Below are positions 24,801 to 36,200 of a stretch of 64,000 bases of DNA, piece by piece; position 1 is the stretch's first letter; each line of letters begins with the position of its first letter. The position numbers and the translations under genes were made by a program. Source of the DNA: Klebsormidium nitens (taxonomy: Eukaryota; Streptophyta; Klebsormidiophyceae; Klebsormidiales; Klebsormidiaceae); contig DF236981.1 of assembly GCA_000708835.1 (NCBI GenBank), positions 62,001 to 126,000 on the forward strand. Reading direction: 5' to 3'. The notes beneath the pieces are model-generated. The model was not told the origin of the DNA. It was given only the letters and a program-made list of their open reading frames with translations, and did no database searches.

Positions 24801-27176
24801 CAGAGGTTGATAACATTGGACACAGAACAGACTATTCTGGACACAACATTGCTAAATATGAGGTTTATGGGAAGTGGCGAGAGCAAGGTAGGAAACAGCC
24901 AGTTCCGGAGGGCTCCTTTGAAGATGAGTGGATGAGAAAAGCTTGGACACTGAACCGCAGTCAGATCAAAAGAACCTCATCATTCCCTCCCTCTAAAATC
25001 GTCTTACCAATAGAGGGCATTAGTGCATCTTTCAGAGAGTTACACAGCAATTGCCTCACACAATGAGCCCCATCACTGAAACACGTTGCTTTAAGACTCA
25101 CTGGCAATTGGGAATGTGCGACCAGTCGCCTTAGCGCCCGGAAAGCACTCCTTTACAGCTCGTATTGCGTTCTCCATCATTTCCGGGGTCTCACGCACGA
25201 TGAAGGGGAAATCGGTCACGCGCTTGGACCGAGCTCTAGCTTCCTACAGAGGAGAAGTAAACGGATCACGCCACTGCAGACCCATTGGCCCAGTGGCCCA
25301 TCAACAAACAGTCAACCAGATTGGCTCAGCAAATAGTTCACAGCACAGACTACATGAGCTTTAGAAGAAAAAAACTGAATTAGCCATACCGCGTGCTAAG
25401 CAGAGAGACCTTGCAAGCATCTGACAACATTCGCCCGGGCATCCGCGTCCCCTAACTCCTCTTCTGTGTCAAAAACTTACCCTTCCGACTCCGCTTCCGT
25501 TCTTGAAGTCCGCGTACTACTGTCCAGCTTAAGGTGCAAGTTTGCAATCTCCAAGTCCGACTGCACCCGTCCAAGTCTCAAGTCAGCGATTTCTGACTGC
25601 ATTTGCTGTACTTGGTCGGCTAGGTCAACCTTACTCACACCTGCAGCAATAGGCAAGAGGTTACCATTTCATGATTATAGTGATAATAATACCAGTTCTG
25701 CAAGCAGATAAGGAAGCAACTACAGGCCTTCACACACTCTGTACAATGACTGTGCTCACCAAGGCAAGTGGTCAGGCCACCAGAGAAAATCACAACAGAG
25801 CAGAGACCCAGAGATGGCGCAGTTGTCAAAACCTCCCTCATCAGTGCTAATCTCTGTGGCGAAATGGAGCTAGAAATTTGTCCTAATACTTTCAATGTTC
25901 GCGAGGCAATCACAAAACAACCTGGGAACCAGAGGGAGCTACTCTAATCGAGCACCAGAATGTTGTGCCGTGGATCATGGTGACCACCGTTTGCAGCAAA
26001 AAACACTTCCAGAGAGAAGAGATACCATAGCAACGATTGGGAAAAGGTGCGAGAAAGTATTTGACTCACCAGTTTCTGTGGTGCTTGGCCCCGCACCCGC
26101 TGCACAAGGCAAAATGAATGTCAGCACCAATGAACCAGTTCCTGACAAGCAGGCTGCAGGGGTTGGAAGATCAGCAGCAATGTCATGCTTGAAAGAGCCC
26201 TAGGTGCAGGGTACTCAGCAGCCAAGAGCAGACAGGACAGATGTGCCGCATCTCCGCAATCAGCACGGATGTATTGCCTTTGTTCAGACACAGGAAAAGC
26301 AGTCAACCAGGATCAGCAAGCAGAGTCTGTATGAATGCTTCTGCCGGGCAAAGTTTCTTAGCAAACACCGAGCTCAAGGACCATGTGATCTGATTCTGGC
26401 CTGATAGGTGAAACAACCCTGGACGCAGAGGGACAGTCCCCAAACAGGCACCGACACACTGGATGGGTGGTGTGGATTACTGCCTCTACCATGAACCAGA
26501 GAGCTCCAGCACTCTGCCGAATTGCAGGCATGCACGAATGCATTTGCATTCATTAACCATCAAATGAAAGTTGTCCTCAAGCATGAAAACCCTCTGACTC
26601 GAGTGGTGCGAACCATGGCATCTCTCCCCCAGACCAAAAGAGCTTCAGATCTCTACTCAATGGCAAGCCGGCTTGTATGCTATTGCACATGTTTAACTTT
26701 CGTTCAGCTTTCCACTAAATGCTGCTTTTCTGCATCGAGCGATCTTATGCTTCCTTGGATTCCTGCAAAGCAGAGCAAGGAACAGGGACTAACTGCTGGT
26801 TAGAGCCGCTCCTCCCTGTCCGACTTTTTCTGGAACAACTCGGAATCGTTCAGAGAAAAGGTATGCGGAGCAGACATATGCTGCTTTGCACAAATGTTTA
26901 GGGCTTCTGCTCGAGATTGTCAAGCATGTTTCAGAGGAAATGAGACACACCTGCTGACTCCAGCCGGGCCTCCTTGTCCAGTAGCTTGTTCTTCTGCTTC
27001 AGCAGCTCGGTGTCCTTGTCCCGCAGTTGCTCTTCCTTTTTTACCCAGCGCTGTTTTTCGATTGCATCTCCTGCATGCCTGATGTTCTCTTCCGCTTCCC
27101 TAATCTCTGTCGTAAGCGCGCTGATCTCTGCTTCCACTTTTGCAATTTTCAACCTGACTTCCTCGAGGGGATCCAT
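21827..27176 (-). CDS. coiled-coil FunK1/CRN-like protein kinase, divergent active site, 8 exons
   Basis: Exons: 27176-26951, 26099-26070, 25640-25481, 25235-25102, 24774-23978, 23250-23089, 22789-22661, 22246-21827; the phases agree and give 685 residues. Residues 1-75 form a charged coiled coil (MDPLEEVRLKIAKVEAEISA...), and exon 3 adds a second one. Residues about 190-440 resemble the N-terminal part of fungal-type (FunK1) and Crinkler-like kinase proteins, ending in a beta strand with GKCILKLCD. The kinase C-lobe has VLQRDISLDNIGV at about 522 and LFDFSAAK at about 541: Asp and Asn of the catalytic loop are kept, but HRD is QRD and DFG is DFS. GTPLYAPLSVL replaces the APE segment. The second exon is only 30 bp. 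The acceptor of exon 4 (CTAG at 25236) is unusual but is the only one that keeps the frame. Family assignment is from motif pattern and is moderate; substrate unknown. Confidence 0.8.
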
Positions 27177-27372
27177 CTTGTAATGATCCAGCTACTTCCT
27201 GGATTGCAGCCAGGCAGCATCGGGAAGGCAACATGCAAAGAGGAGAGTGCTGACGTGATTATTGAATTGCAATGAAAACCTCGCAGGCGCAAAGGATGCT
27301 TGCGCCTGAGATGGTCCTTGGAGGACGAAAACTCGTTGACAGGACAGGTGCCTAGACTCTCCGACCCGTTCT

Positions 27373-27502
27373 TACAGCTTCCCCCGAGCAACCTGCCAGT
27401 TTTAGTGGGAAAATTAGTCTACTTTAATCAGTCTGCCCGTAGAGTGAAATTAGTCTAATTTAGACGGCACTAAAACTGGCAGGTTGCTCGGGAGAAGCTG
27501 TA
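27373..27502. mobile_element. MITE copy 1, ~130 bp, TA duplication
   Basis: The ends are near-perfect inverted repeats of over 30 bp: the left arm holds CCCGAGCAACCTGCCAGTTT and the right arm its complement. Both ends carry TA before/after CAGCTT/AAGCTG, which fits a TA target duplication as in Tc1/mariner-type MITEs. The interior contains short ATTAGTCTA words. It has no coding capacity. It lies about 200 bp upstream of the FunK1-like start codon. Confidence 0.85.
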
Positions 27503-27944
27503 GCAGGCCCAAAGGATAGACAGGACGCTCAGTGGATCTCGTGATTTGGTCAGTGCGCAACTTGAGCCTCACCGGATGCTTTTTCGAAGCTTCTTCTTTG
27601 CAACCCCTTTGTCGCGCGCGCTGCTCGCGCTCTGGGATAATGATACTTCGCTTCGACGGTTAAGCGGCCGGTTCGGTTGTGAACTACACGCTTTCGGGGC
27701 GACCGTCGGACCTTCGTGCGCGGGTCTCGACGAAAGGGGGGGACACGTGGCGCTATGCGGTTGGACTATTTTATGCCGTTCAACAGATGGTTAGTTGGGT
27801 TATGTCTACCGCCTATTTGCAACAACGGGGTTTCTATACCCCGGGTATGCTTCACTTTCGCAAGTTTTATTAACGTCTTGTGTCCACCCTCACAAGGTTT
27901 GGCCGGTAGAAAGCAGCCGGTAGGGTGCACCGCTAGCTAAACGT

Positions 27945-27969
27945 CCCGATAATTTAGGAGTTTTTATCG
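27945..27969. repeat. hairpin: CCGATAA / TTATCGG arms
   Basis: CCGATAA, an 11-base spacer and TTATCGG form a short stem-loop. It is one of three hairpins in this spacer and its function is unknown. Confidence 0.6.
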
Positions 27970-28097
27970 GATCAGGCAGCCCACAAACTTGGAACCGTCG
28001 CGGCCGCGGGTCTTCGAAGTTCAGACTTCAAGGCTTTATATCGGAACCCTAAACCCATAAAAGTTTACGAAGCATGGGTACAACTTTGAATGAAAAT

Positions 28098-28118
28098 GGC
28101 CTCCCTAACCGGGAGGCC
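28098..28118. repeat. hairpin GGCCTCCC-TAACC-GGGAGGCC followed by T-run
   Basis: An 8-bp perfect GC-rich stem with a 5-base loop is followed by TTTT. The shape is like a bacterial or organellar intrinsic terminator, but it lies in a nuclear spacer with no gene to end, so a regulatory or transferred-DNA origin is only a guess. Confidence 0.75.
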
Positions 28119-28474
28119 TTTTCGGGGTTAAGATAGGGTTTAGGAGCTGTGGGTTGTTCGGGCCCCGGGGTGATAGTCAAGTTCGGTTCGGGCATGGACT
28201 TGCAGAGGTTTGCAAGGGACAAGTACCCGGTATAGGCCTACCGGGCTATGGCCAGGGTAGCTTGGAGCTGGCCGGGTACAGTAAGATTGTCGCCCGGGAA
28301 TTTAGTAGGTTAGGTCGGGGGTTAGGGTCGGTAAGTAAGGAATTGGGGTTAGTCTGTGGGTCAACTTGACGAGTCAACCAAGTCAACGCCACGTGGTAGA
28401 AATGGTAAGGGTTTAGCCAATAGGATCGCGAATAAAAAGCCTTACCGCGAAAACCTCCTGTCAATAGGGAGGCA

Positions 28475-28525
28475 ATAACCCTTGAATAACCCTTACATAA
28501 CCCTTACATAGCCCTTATATAACCC
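28475..28525. repeat. 11-bp tandem repeats (ATAACCCTTAC)
   Basis: Three clean units and two decayed ones of ATAACCCTTAC/GA in a row, about 90-135 bp upstream of the RNase T2 start codon. A CCTCC/GGGAGG hairpin lies just upstream (about 28455-28472). They may be promoter or 5' leader elements. Confidence 0.8.
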
Positions 28526-28610
28526 GCATTTGGTCTCCACGAGCTAGAACTTGAAGCTGAAGCAGTGAAGAAGTGAAGAATCACGACAGAACACCACATT
28601 GCGCCGCGCC

Positions 28611-31600
28611 ATGGAGGATTGTAAGACGCTCAAGTTGCTGTTTCTCAGCTTGGCTTTGCTGTGCGCCAGCTGTGCTGCGGTGAGCGGAAGCGGGTGCTGC
28701 CAATGTACTCGCAACTGCGGCCAGTGTACGCCGTGTGAGAACGAAGAGTATAACTACTTTCTGTTTGTTGTCCAGGTGGGACACCATTGGAAGTCTGAAC
28801 ACTCTTGATCCCCTTCACCGTGGGACTTTGTGTATGATTATGTGCTTTACTTAATCTAGCTTTGGCAGAGGCTATGTTCACCAACTTTCATCGTTGGACT
28901 GAAACCTCAAAGTGTGTGGCATTCTATGAGCTATCGCCGTGCACCGATCGGTGGTGGATGCCTGAATACCTTGACTAGCAGAATGTCAGACCAACTTTCG
29001 CAATCGGCGCAGTTTCTCTTGCTTCTGAACAGGCTTCCTTGCAATCAAAGAAACATTGGCCCTCATCCTGTATTCACCTGAGCCGCCAAGCTTCCTTTTC
29101 TGATCCTTCTGTATCAAGAAGTGACAAGTGCAAAACTCGAGCTGAAACAGAGCTGACTGCTCCTCTCCAGTGGCCTGCCACCTTCTGCTTGAAGCCGGGC
29201 TCTTGCTGCGATGGAAGGTAAGAAAGCCATGTACAGGAGAAGCTTGTTACTCAAAAGTAGGGGGGGTGAAACCAACATCATTGCCATCCAACATTACTGC
29301 CGTCCTTCAGTGTTGAGGACTAGACTGCGCCTGGGGGTGCATCAAGTTGAGAAGCACAGGAAGGACGATCGAAAACGCTGGACAAGGATCCAAGAGTGTT
29401 ATCGTGCTATGAGACACCATGGAAGAATGAACGTGGTTGAAAAGGTTGTTTTGAAGTATCAGACCGCATTTGAGAAGCGATGGTACTGATTACGAGAAGC
29501 AATGATACTGAAAACGAACACACTTAAGTGCAACCTGGAAGCGGGGACTTCAGAGCAGGCACCTGAGCAGGAAATAAACCAGGCCCTCACCCACCCACTT
29601 TAACCAGGCAATTGACCACTCTCTTAAACGTTGGTGGGGTACACTCCTCACTCAGTGAGGCTGACAAGAACGCTACTCGTTTTGCAGCCTCACCGCGTCC
29701 AACTTCACGATCCGTGAGCGCCGAAGCTGATTCTGATTCAGAAACGTGCTGTGAACATCTGCGTTGTGAAAGAGAGCTGGTTAACGAGTCCCGCCAGAAA
29801 ATGCTGAAGGCAGACTGGCTGTGCAAACTGACACTTGCACGCATCTGCTGCTCACAAGTCTATGGTCGTTGTTTTGACACAATCACAACGATTTGCTTTC
29901 AAAGCGCAAAGTCGCAAAATTGGGGCCTGTGTCGGGTCATTCTCTGTTGCCGAGTGTTGCTAACCCGACATGTGACCCTTGCTAAGGAGTTTCGAACTTG
30001 AGCCTGCAGATGGGCTGTGGCCGGAGAAGAGCAAGAACTGCTACCCATACTGTTGTGGCACAGAGCCATTCCGTCCGTCGGAGGTGAGGCCGAGAGTTAC
30101 ATCGCTCACCGCGGTCCCTGCGACAGAGGCACTGTGTTGTTCAAATGGACATCAGCATTGAATGGTTTTACCATGTTATGTCATCAGTCACAGGGCAATT
30201 GCCTGTTCTATGCAGCTCTATACTCGGGTCTTAATCGAGGTTCCGATTTCCACTGCCTTTCCTATGGTCGACGATTCCCGGTCTTCGATCTGAACCACTC
30301 TCATCAACACTTGGGGCCATTTCCTCTGAATGAATGGCTGTCGTTACTGAAGAGAGAGAGGGTGAACCGCCGTTCTTAGCTTAGATTCCAAATTGGATAT
30401 ATTTTTCTTTGCCATAACGAGGTCTCAGATTGCTGTTCTCTCTTTCCCAGGTCAGCGGTTTGCTCCCCGAGCTGAAGACCTACTGGCCGTCTCTTGCCTG
30501 CCATGGCACCGACGACTCTTTCCATGCACACGAGTGGAGTGAGTGGAACCGGAAGCTCATAACTTAGTACGTCGTGGGTGCATCCACCCTTCAATTAAGA
30601 TTCTTTTGAGGCTCGCAACATCGTCACAGGGCTTACCACAGAGACTACCGTCTTTTGCTGCCAACCTTTCAGTCCCCTTCTCTGTCCGAGAGCATCACAG
30701 GCTCAAAACAAAAAAATCTTCTTTGGGATGACACCTCGTCGCCCCCTTATAAGAAGGTGCCCACCAGGCTGCGCTAGGAGAAGTGGAAAGGAATAAAAGA
30801 AAGAAGAAAACGAGCTGCCTACCACGCAACCAGCTTGTAAGCTATCTGTCCATTCCTGTTGCAGTCAAGCACGGCACCTGCTCGTTGGCCTCCCTGCCAG
30901 ACCCCGGTACGGGGACGCCCGTCCGAGAATACTTCCAGCGCACGCTGCAGCTCCGCAAGAGCCTCCCGCTTCTGGTGCGTTCTCTTTTTGATGAGCATAA
31001 GTTTGGTATGCGGTCGTTACTACCCAGCTCATGATGGCGATATGTTTCGGTGTTCGATGGAGAAGCGACTGGACTTGCCAAAGCGACTGTGCGCTCTTCT
31101 GTTCTTTCTTTTGACTGTGCCATCAAGGCGTAGCGCTATTGTGCGTTTTTTTGCCGCTGTACTGAATACTTTTGAATGTGCAAGAACGTATTCAAGCGCT
31201 TACTTCCTCTCCTGCGACAACAATTTTATTGGACGTACTCTTTAACGAGCTTCCGCAACGTGAGTCCGCCCTCAGGATTCTATGTCAGGTTGCTTGGTAT
31301 CCACGTACGTGCACGTTTTAGAGAGTCGCTCGACTTGAACTTTGGGTGAGGTTCCGCTCCGGTTTTAGCATGATTGCAGACGTGTCAAAACCTTCAATGC
31401 GCTATTTCAAGCAAGCCCAGTCGGTTGCAAAAGTCGTCCAATCCTGATGCCTCTGCCGCTGATACCGTGTGCAGAGCATACTCGAGCAAGCTGAGATCTA
31501 CCCCTCCAACACCGCATCGTATCCCCTTACGAAGCTCACGCACGCGATCAAGACGGCAGTCGGAACGTTTCCCGACGTGCAGTGCACGGGAGCAAACATC

Positions 31601-32185
31601 AACGAGGTCCACTTCTGCCTAGCAAAGGACCTTAAGGTGCGTTTCCCGGTCCTCGCGTTGCGCTTATATGCTTTGTGTTGCCCCTTTTTCTTTTGTTCCT
31701 CCATAATGCCCATGGTACTCGAGGAGTCAGCCGCAAGGCCTATGAGAAGTGATAAGATGGCTGCGCCGCGCGAGATTTAATAGAACGCTCCGTGCGGACC
31801 TGTCACTTCGAAGGCCACAGACAACTGTGAATCGGCACTGATATCATTGGACGCAAAAGTACAGCGCAAATCGGACAGACCGATTCCTCAAACAACCGAT
31901 GTGCGCCCGTGAATGGTGCCTCTTCCATCAATCCGATCATGCAGGCTAGGTGGGCTGCTTCTCTAAGAAACCCACATATCTGCGACCCCTGACGCTTCCT
32001 CCTGCCTTTCTCTGCAGACCTTCATTGATTGTCCCACGACGTTGAGCACGCCTGAGGAGTCGCAGCACTGGATGAAGGATCTGTCCAGAAGGCGTCACCG
32101 TAAGAAGCCCCATCCTGTCCCCCACGGTGCTTGTCCCGCCCAGGTCAAGCTGCCGGTGCTCCATTCGAGCAGTGATGTGCAGTAG
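28611..32185 (+). CDS. secreted S-like ribonuclease T2, 8 exons
   Basis: RNase T2 cuts single-stranded RNA to 3'-phosphates through 2',3'-cyclic intermediates, in the vacuole, secretory path or cell wall; plant S-like forms serve phosphate recycling and defence. Exons: 28611-28775, 29171-29217, 29688-29713, 30010-30083, 30451-30538, 30865-30974, 31475-31636, 32018-32185; all in phase, 279 residues. A signal peptide (MEDCKTLKLLFLSLALLCAS) opens the protein. Active-site block I is FTIHGLWPEKS with His80, whose codon is split between exons 3 and 4. Block II is HEWIKHGTC (His131, Glu132, Lys135, His136). Paired cysteines (CC, CYPYCC) fit the family. Exon 3 is a 26-bp microexon encoding only LTASNFTI. 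The C-terminal tail after CLAKDLKTFIDCP is basic and then low-complexity. Length and motifs are normal for the family. Confidence 0.95.
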
Positions 32186-33222
32186 GTATAAAGAAGCTTC
32201 ATAAGTGACATTTGAAGCCCGTCGAAATGAGGTTCAACTTTGAGAGAGATTGTGACTCGAGACTTTGCCAATTACTGGGTGAACCTAACAAGGTACCGGA
32301 CATTCAGTTGAGGTATGTGTCGTTGCAATGAGTGTAGCTAGACATGTTCACTTATTTTGAGTTTTCATTTATTTGCCTTCTTTGATAGCCGCCCTGACTC
32401 AAGATCGTATTGGATGCGACCGCAAGGCTGCATGCAGACGCTGTAGTTTCCAACATATGCAGAACCTGCCGCTTCATTGTGACTCAAATGATGTGCATGT
32501 TTATCCCATGTTTCACATGCATGAATTCACCTATTAGATCGAGTGCGCATGTGGTAGATTATGCGTACTACGGAGCTAGTAGGTGTACATACCTGACAAG
32601 ACATGCAGGACTTGAGTCCAGAGAAATCAAGCGGGGATCGGAAGCTGCACGCGCAGCCATTGCACGGTGCCCGCGGGGCCGAAATCAAAAGGTCAATGCA
32701 TGATATGTCCAGTACGTCGATATGCACCTGGGCCGGGTGACCTTAATTGTTCCCTGCATCATGTGCATCGCAAGTCTAAGCTATGCAACGTTCGATCTGA
32801 TTGCATACGTGGTATCATGTGACGATCGGACTGTTTACTACATGTGAGAACCAGGTACCCTTGCATGAGCCGCCGCGCGCGTGCCACATCGAAGAGGCGC
32901 GTGTTTGTGCAATTGAATGTATGATGCTGCACTGCAGCGTTCAGTACACTCGTCGATCGGTCAATCTGCGGAGGCTGGCTCTGGGGCACGATTGAATACA
33001 TGCGCAACTGGGTACATGTGAGTGCATGAGTATGCTTGATATAAAATGTTCAGTGAGGGCTCCGCGCCTGTCAACATCTTCTTAGTCCTTGCATCCAACG
33101 ACCTCAGATCAACCGGACACGCTGGCACGGCTGGCACGCACAGTCACCGTGTTCAAGGCTGTCAACACGCGTGTGTGGTCCGACTGTGCACTGAAAGTCG
33201 AGCGGTGTGCTCAATCGTATGC
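32186..33222. other. spacer between convergent RNase T2 and coiled-coil genes
   Basis: Only chance-length open frames occur. The spacer must hold both 3' untranslated regions. I see no RNA gene, repeat or remnant. Confidence 0.55.
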
Positions 33223-36200
33223 TTACTCGCCTTCAACCGCTTTGTTTCCGGCATCGACCAGGTTTGCTGCAGGCCCATTGGTGTCCTCTTCTCTAGTTCC
33301 AACCACTTCTTCACCAACGGTCTCTCCTCCGCTTTCGGTAACGGGGTCAGTCGCTGCTTCTTCACCTGTACCACCGGCTTCCGTTTCCAACTTTCGTTCT
33401 GCCTCCTCTCCGCTCATTCCGTTCCCGTTCGCAACCTGCTCTTCCTCCTCCTCTGCAACGACGTCAGCCTTCCCTCCCGCACGTCCCTCGCTGACATTCT
33501 GTTCGGCCCCTCTCTCTTTGCTGACGTCATCCCCGTTCATCCCCTCGTCAACACCGTCGCCTCCCGTCCCGCCATCTTTACTGACGTCATCCCCCATCTC
33601 AGCAGCTTCCACGTGCTCGATGACGTCAAACCGGGCCCCCTCCAGCTTGTGCGTCTCCTTGAGCTGCTCCGCTTCCGCATCCGCTGCCTCCGCCTCCGCT
33701 TGCAGACTGCCCGCCTCCTCGAAGTCTTCCGCCTCGGCGGCTTCGTCCATTTCGCGCCGTGCGGCGGCGGCGACCAACCGCAGGCGCTCGCACCGCGCGG
33801 TCGCCGCCTCCCTCTCCTTGGCAGACAACTGCAGAAAGAAGTTGGTAACATCGTTGAGCATAGCTCTGAAGTATGGTCGGCTCAAGCACACACGGCTCAT
33901 ATGTATGCCATGAGGAGTCTGTGCCCTGAGTGGCTATGGCAAATAGATAAAAGACCATCAAACGGACAAGCTCCTTCATGAGTCTCAGCATTGGAAGATG
34001 AATCAGAGACAGGGAGTCAAAACACTGGGCGTCAAACATAACGGCTTCGCGACAAGAGCCCGCCCGGCGACCTGTATCGGCAAAAGGAAAAGTGGCAAGT
34101 ACTCCCGAAAGATCGATAATATGTAATCGGGGCCAAACAGCCCGTTCTCCTTACGCCTTTTCACTAAAGGCAGCCAACTTGACGCTATTCGCTTTCGTTC
34201 AGTCCCTAAAGGTCCTCAGCCGTCCCTAAACGTCCCTAACCATTAACAAGGAATCTGTGGCGTATCTGCATCGGCCACAGAAACCCCAGCGCACCTTATC
34301 TGCCACGTTCCACTCGACGCACCATCAAAGCACCTCCATCCGACGCTTTGATATTGGTCATGTAGGGCTGCTCTCGAACGACACCCACGAGTAGCAGAAC
34401 CGTTCGCATGCCTCAGTTCCCCCTCACCTCTGTTTCCAGCTCCGCCACCTCCGCCGCCCGCGTCTGCTCTTGTCCTTCCGCCGCGCCTAGTTCCCCTTTC
34501 AGCCTGCCCACCTCCGCCTCGGCTTTCTCGCGCTCCGTCGCCAGGGCCTTCGCCTCTGCGCTCAGCCGAGCCGCCTCCTTGAAGTTTCTGCAAAGGCCGC
34601 GCCGTGGTTAGCGGAACAACCTCAAATTTAGCGAAAGCCTCTTGCCATTACCCAAACCGCCTCGCTCCAAGCCCCGCTTTAACAATAGTTTAAAAGCAGT
34701 CAATGGCTCTATTGCATTGGACAAAAGTTACATCCATTCTCAATGCAACGGTCAAAAGTCAATCCCTGGGCGTACGAGCACGCAGCTTGGCATGTGGGGT
34801 CACTCAGGTTTGAGTGGGGTTACTGAAGGACTGCGTGTATGGCAACGCATTCCTTCAAACTAGCAAGGCAAGCCAAAAGCTGATGAGACGATCATGAAGA
34901 AACGGTCTGACGCTTTATACGATGATTGATGCAGCACCGAACGCCGACAACGCCGCTTTCACGAACCAAGCTAAGTCCCTCGAAGTTGCCGAAAAAGTTG
35001 TTTTCGTTCTCTCATTTGAGAAAGCTCTTCGACTTTTACTCGAAGAAAATACTATGGACTTTTTCTGAAAGTTTAGAACCGGTCAAACTCTGTTCTATCT
35101 TCCTTCAACTTAAAGCGTCCGGCAGCTAGGGTGCCTATGCAGGCAGACATGGGTAAGACGGCTGCGCACCTGGCCTGCGCCGCCAGCTTCTTCTCGGCCT
35201 CCAGCTCGGGCGCGCGCTTGTTGGCGGCCTCGACCTTGAATTCCTCCGCCGCTAGTTCCTGCTGCAGCCGCAGCTTCACAACCGCCACCTCCTGGAACGA
35301 CGAGCGCAGCCCGGCCAACCGCTCACGGACCGCCTGAACAGAATGAAGGGGCGCAGCAAGCGTTTGCTTAGGGATCCGGAGAAGGATCGCGCAAACAGCA
35401 ATCCGGAAAACCGCTTGCAGACCGCCTAGGAAAGATCGGGCGCAGCAAGTGGTGGTTTACCAGCCTGGAGGAGGAATGCGCAGAGGACGGATGGCAAAGA
35501 GTCGAGAGTCTCGTGCTCCACACGATGCATGAAGCGACAATCAGAAGAACGCCCACAATATACATAGACATAATAAAGTTGACGGTGGGGCAGATGCTTT
35601 AGTAGCCAAGAGGGACTACGACAGCGCTTGCGAAGTACAAAAGCTGTGGCGCCATGTCACCAAGTTCGAAGTTATCAACTATTACCACACCAGTAAAGAA
35701 ACCGAAAAGGGATCTTGTCACGTAAGCGTAGCCCAGCAGAGCGAGATCCCTCCATCTTGAAAAGGAGGGGAGAGGCTCATTAAGGCTGCAACCCTCCATT
35801 CAAGCTTCAGGCAACTTTCATCCCACACATTTGTAAGCGTGATTGTGCTCACCTCGGCCTGTTCCCTCAGCTTCTTCTCCTCCTCTGCCAGCTCGTCCTT
35901 CCGCCGCTGCGACGCCACGACTGCCGCCGCCGCGCCCTGCTTGTGCCTCGCCTGCCCCTCCATTTGCGCCGCATCTAGTTCCGCCCGAGCCGCCGTTTCT
36001 TCCAAACTCCGGCGCGCGCTGGCGGCCTCTTCAACCGCGGCCGCGACCCGGCGCCGCTCCTCGGCGACTCGCTCAAGCTCGGCCTCAAGTTGGGCGGCGA
36101 GAGACGAGACACGCTCTTCGTCGGCCTGAAAGGAGAACACAACTGTCAGAATGATAAAGTCTGCGCTCTACCGCGTAATAGAGTCTGCGCTCTACATCCA

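Larger units (their letters stand above)
27177..28610. promoter_or_regulatory. divergent spacer upstream of kinase and RNase T2 genes
   Basis: This stretch holds the promoters of both genes, a MITE (27373-27502), and a block from about 27.9 to 28.5 kb with several hairpins and 11-bp tandem repeats, listed separately. No coding exon is convincing; the open frames at 27546-27940 do not resemble any family I know. Confidence 0.6.

Noticed and set aside
28098-28118. Reading the GC hairpin plus T-run as a bacterial terminator and the area as contamination
   Set aside because: Flanking genes are intron-rich nuclear genes on both sides and no bacterial coding frame is present; only the shape is similar.
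33046-33981. Plus-strand frames of 274 and 311 codons opposite the last coiled-coil exon
   Set aside because: Mirror frames of a GC-rich minus-strand exon with low-complexity Ser/Pro/Val content and no family resemblance.
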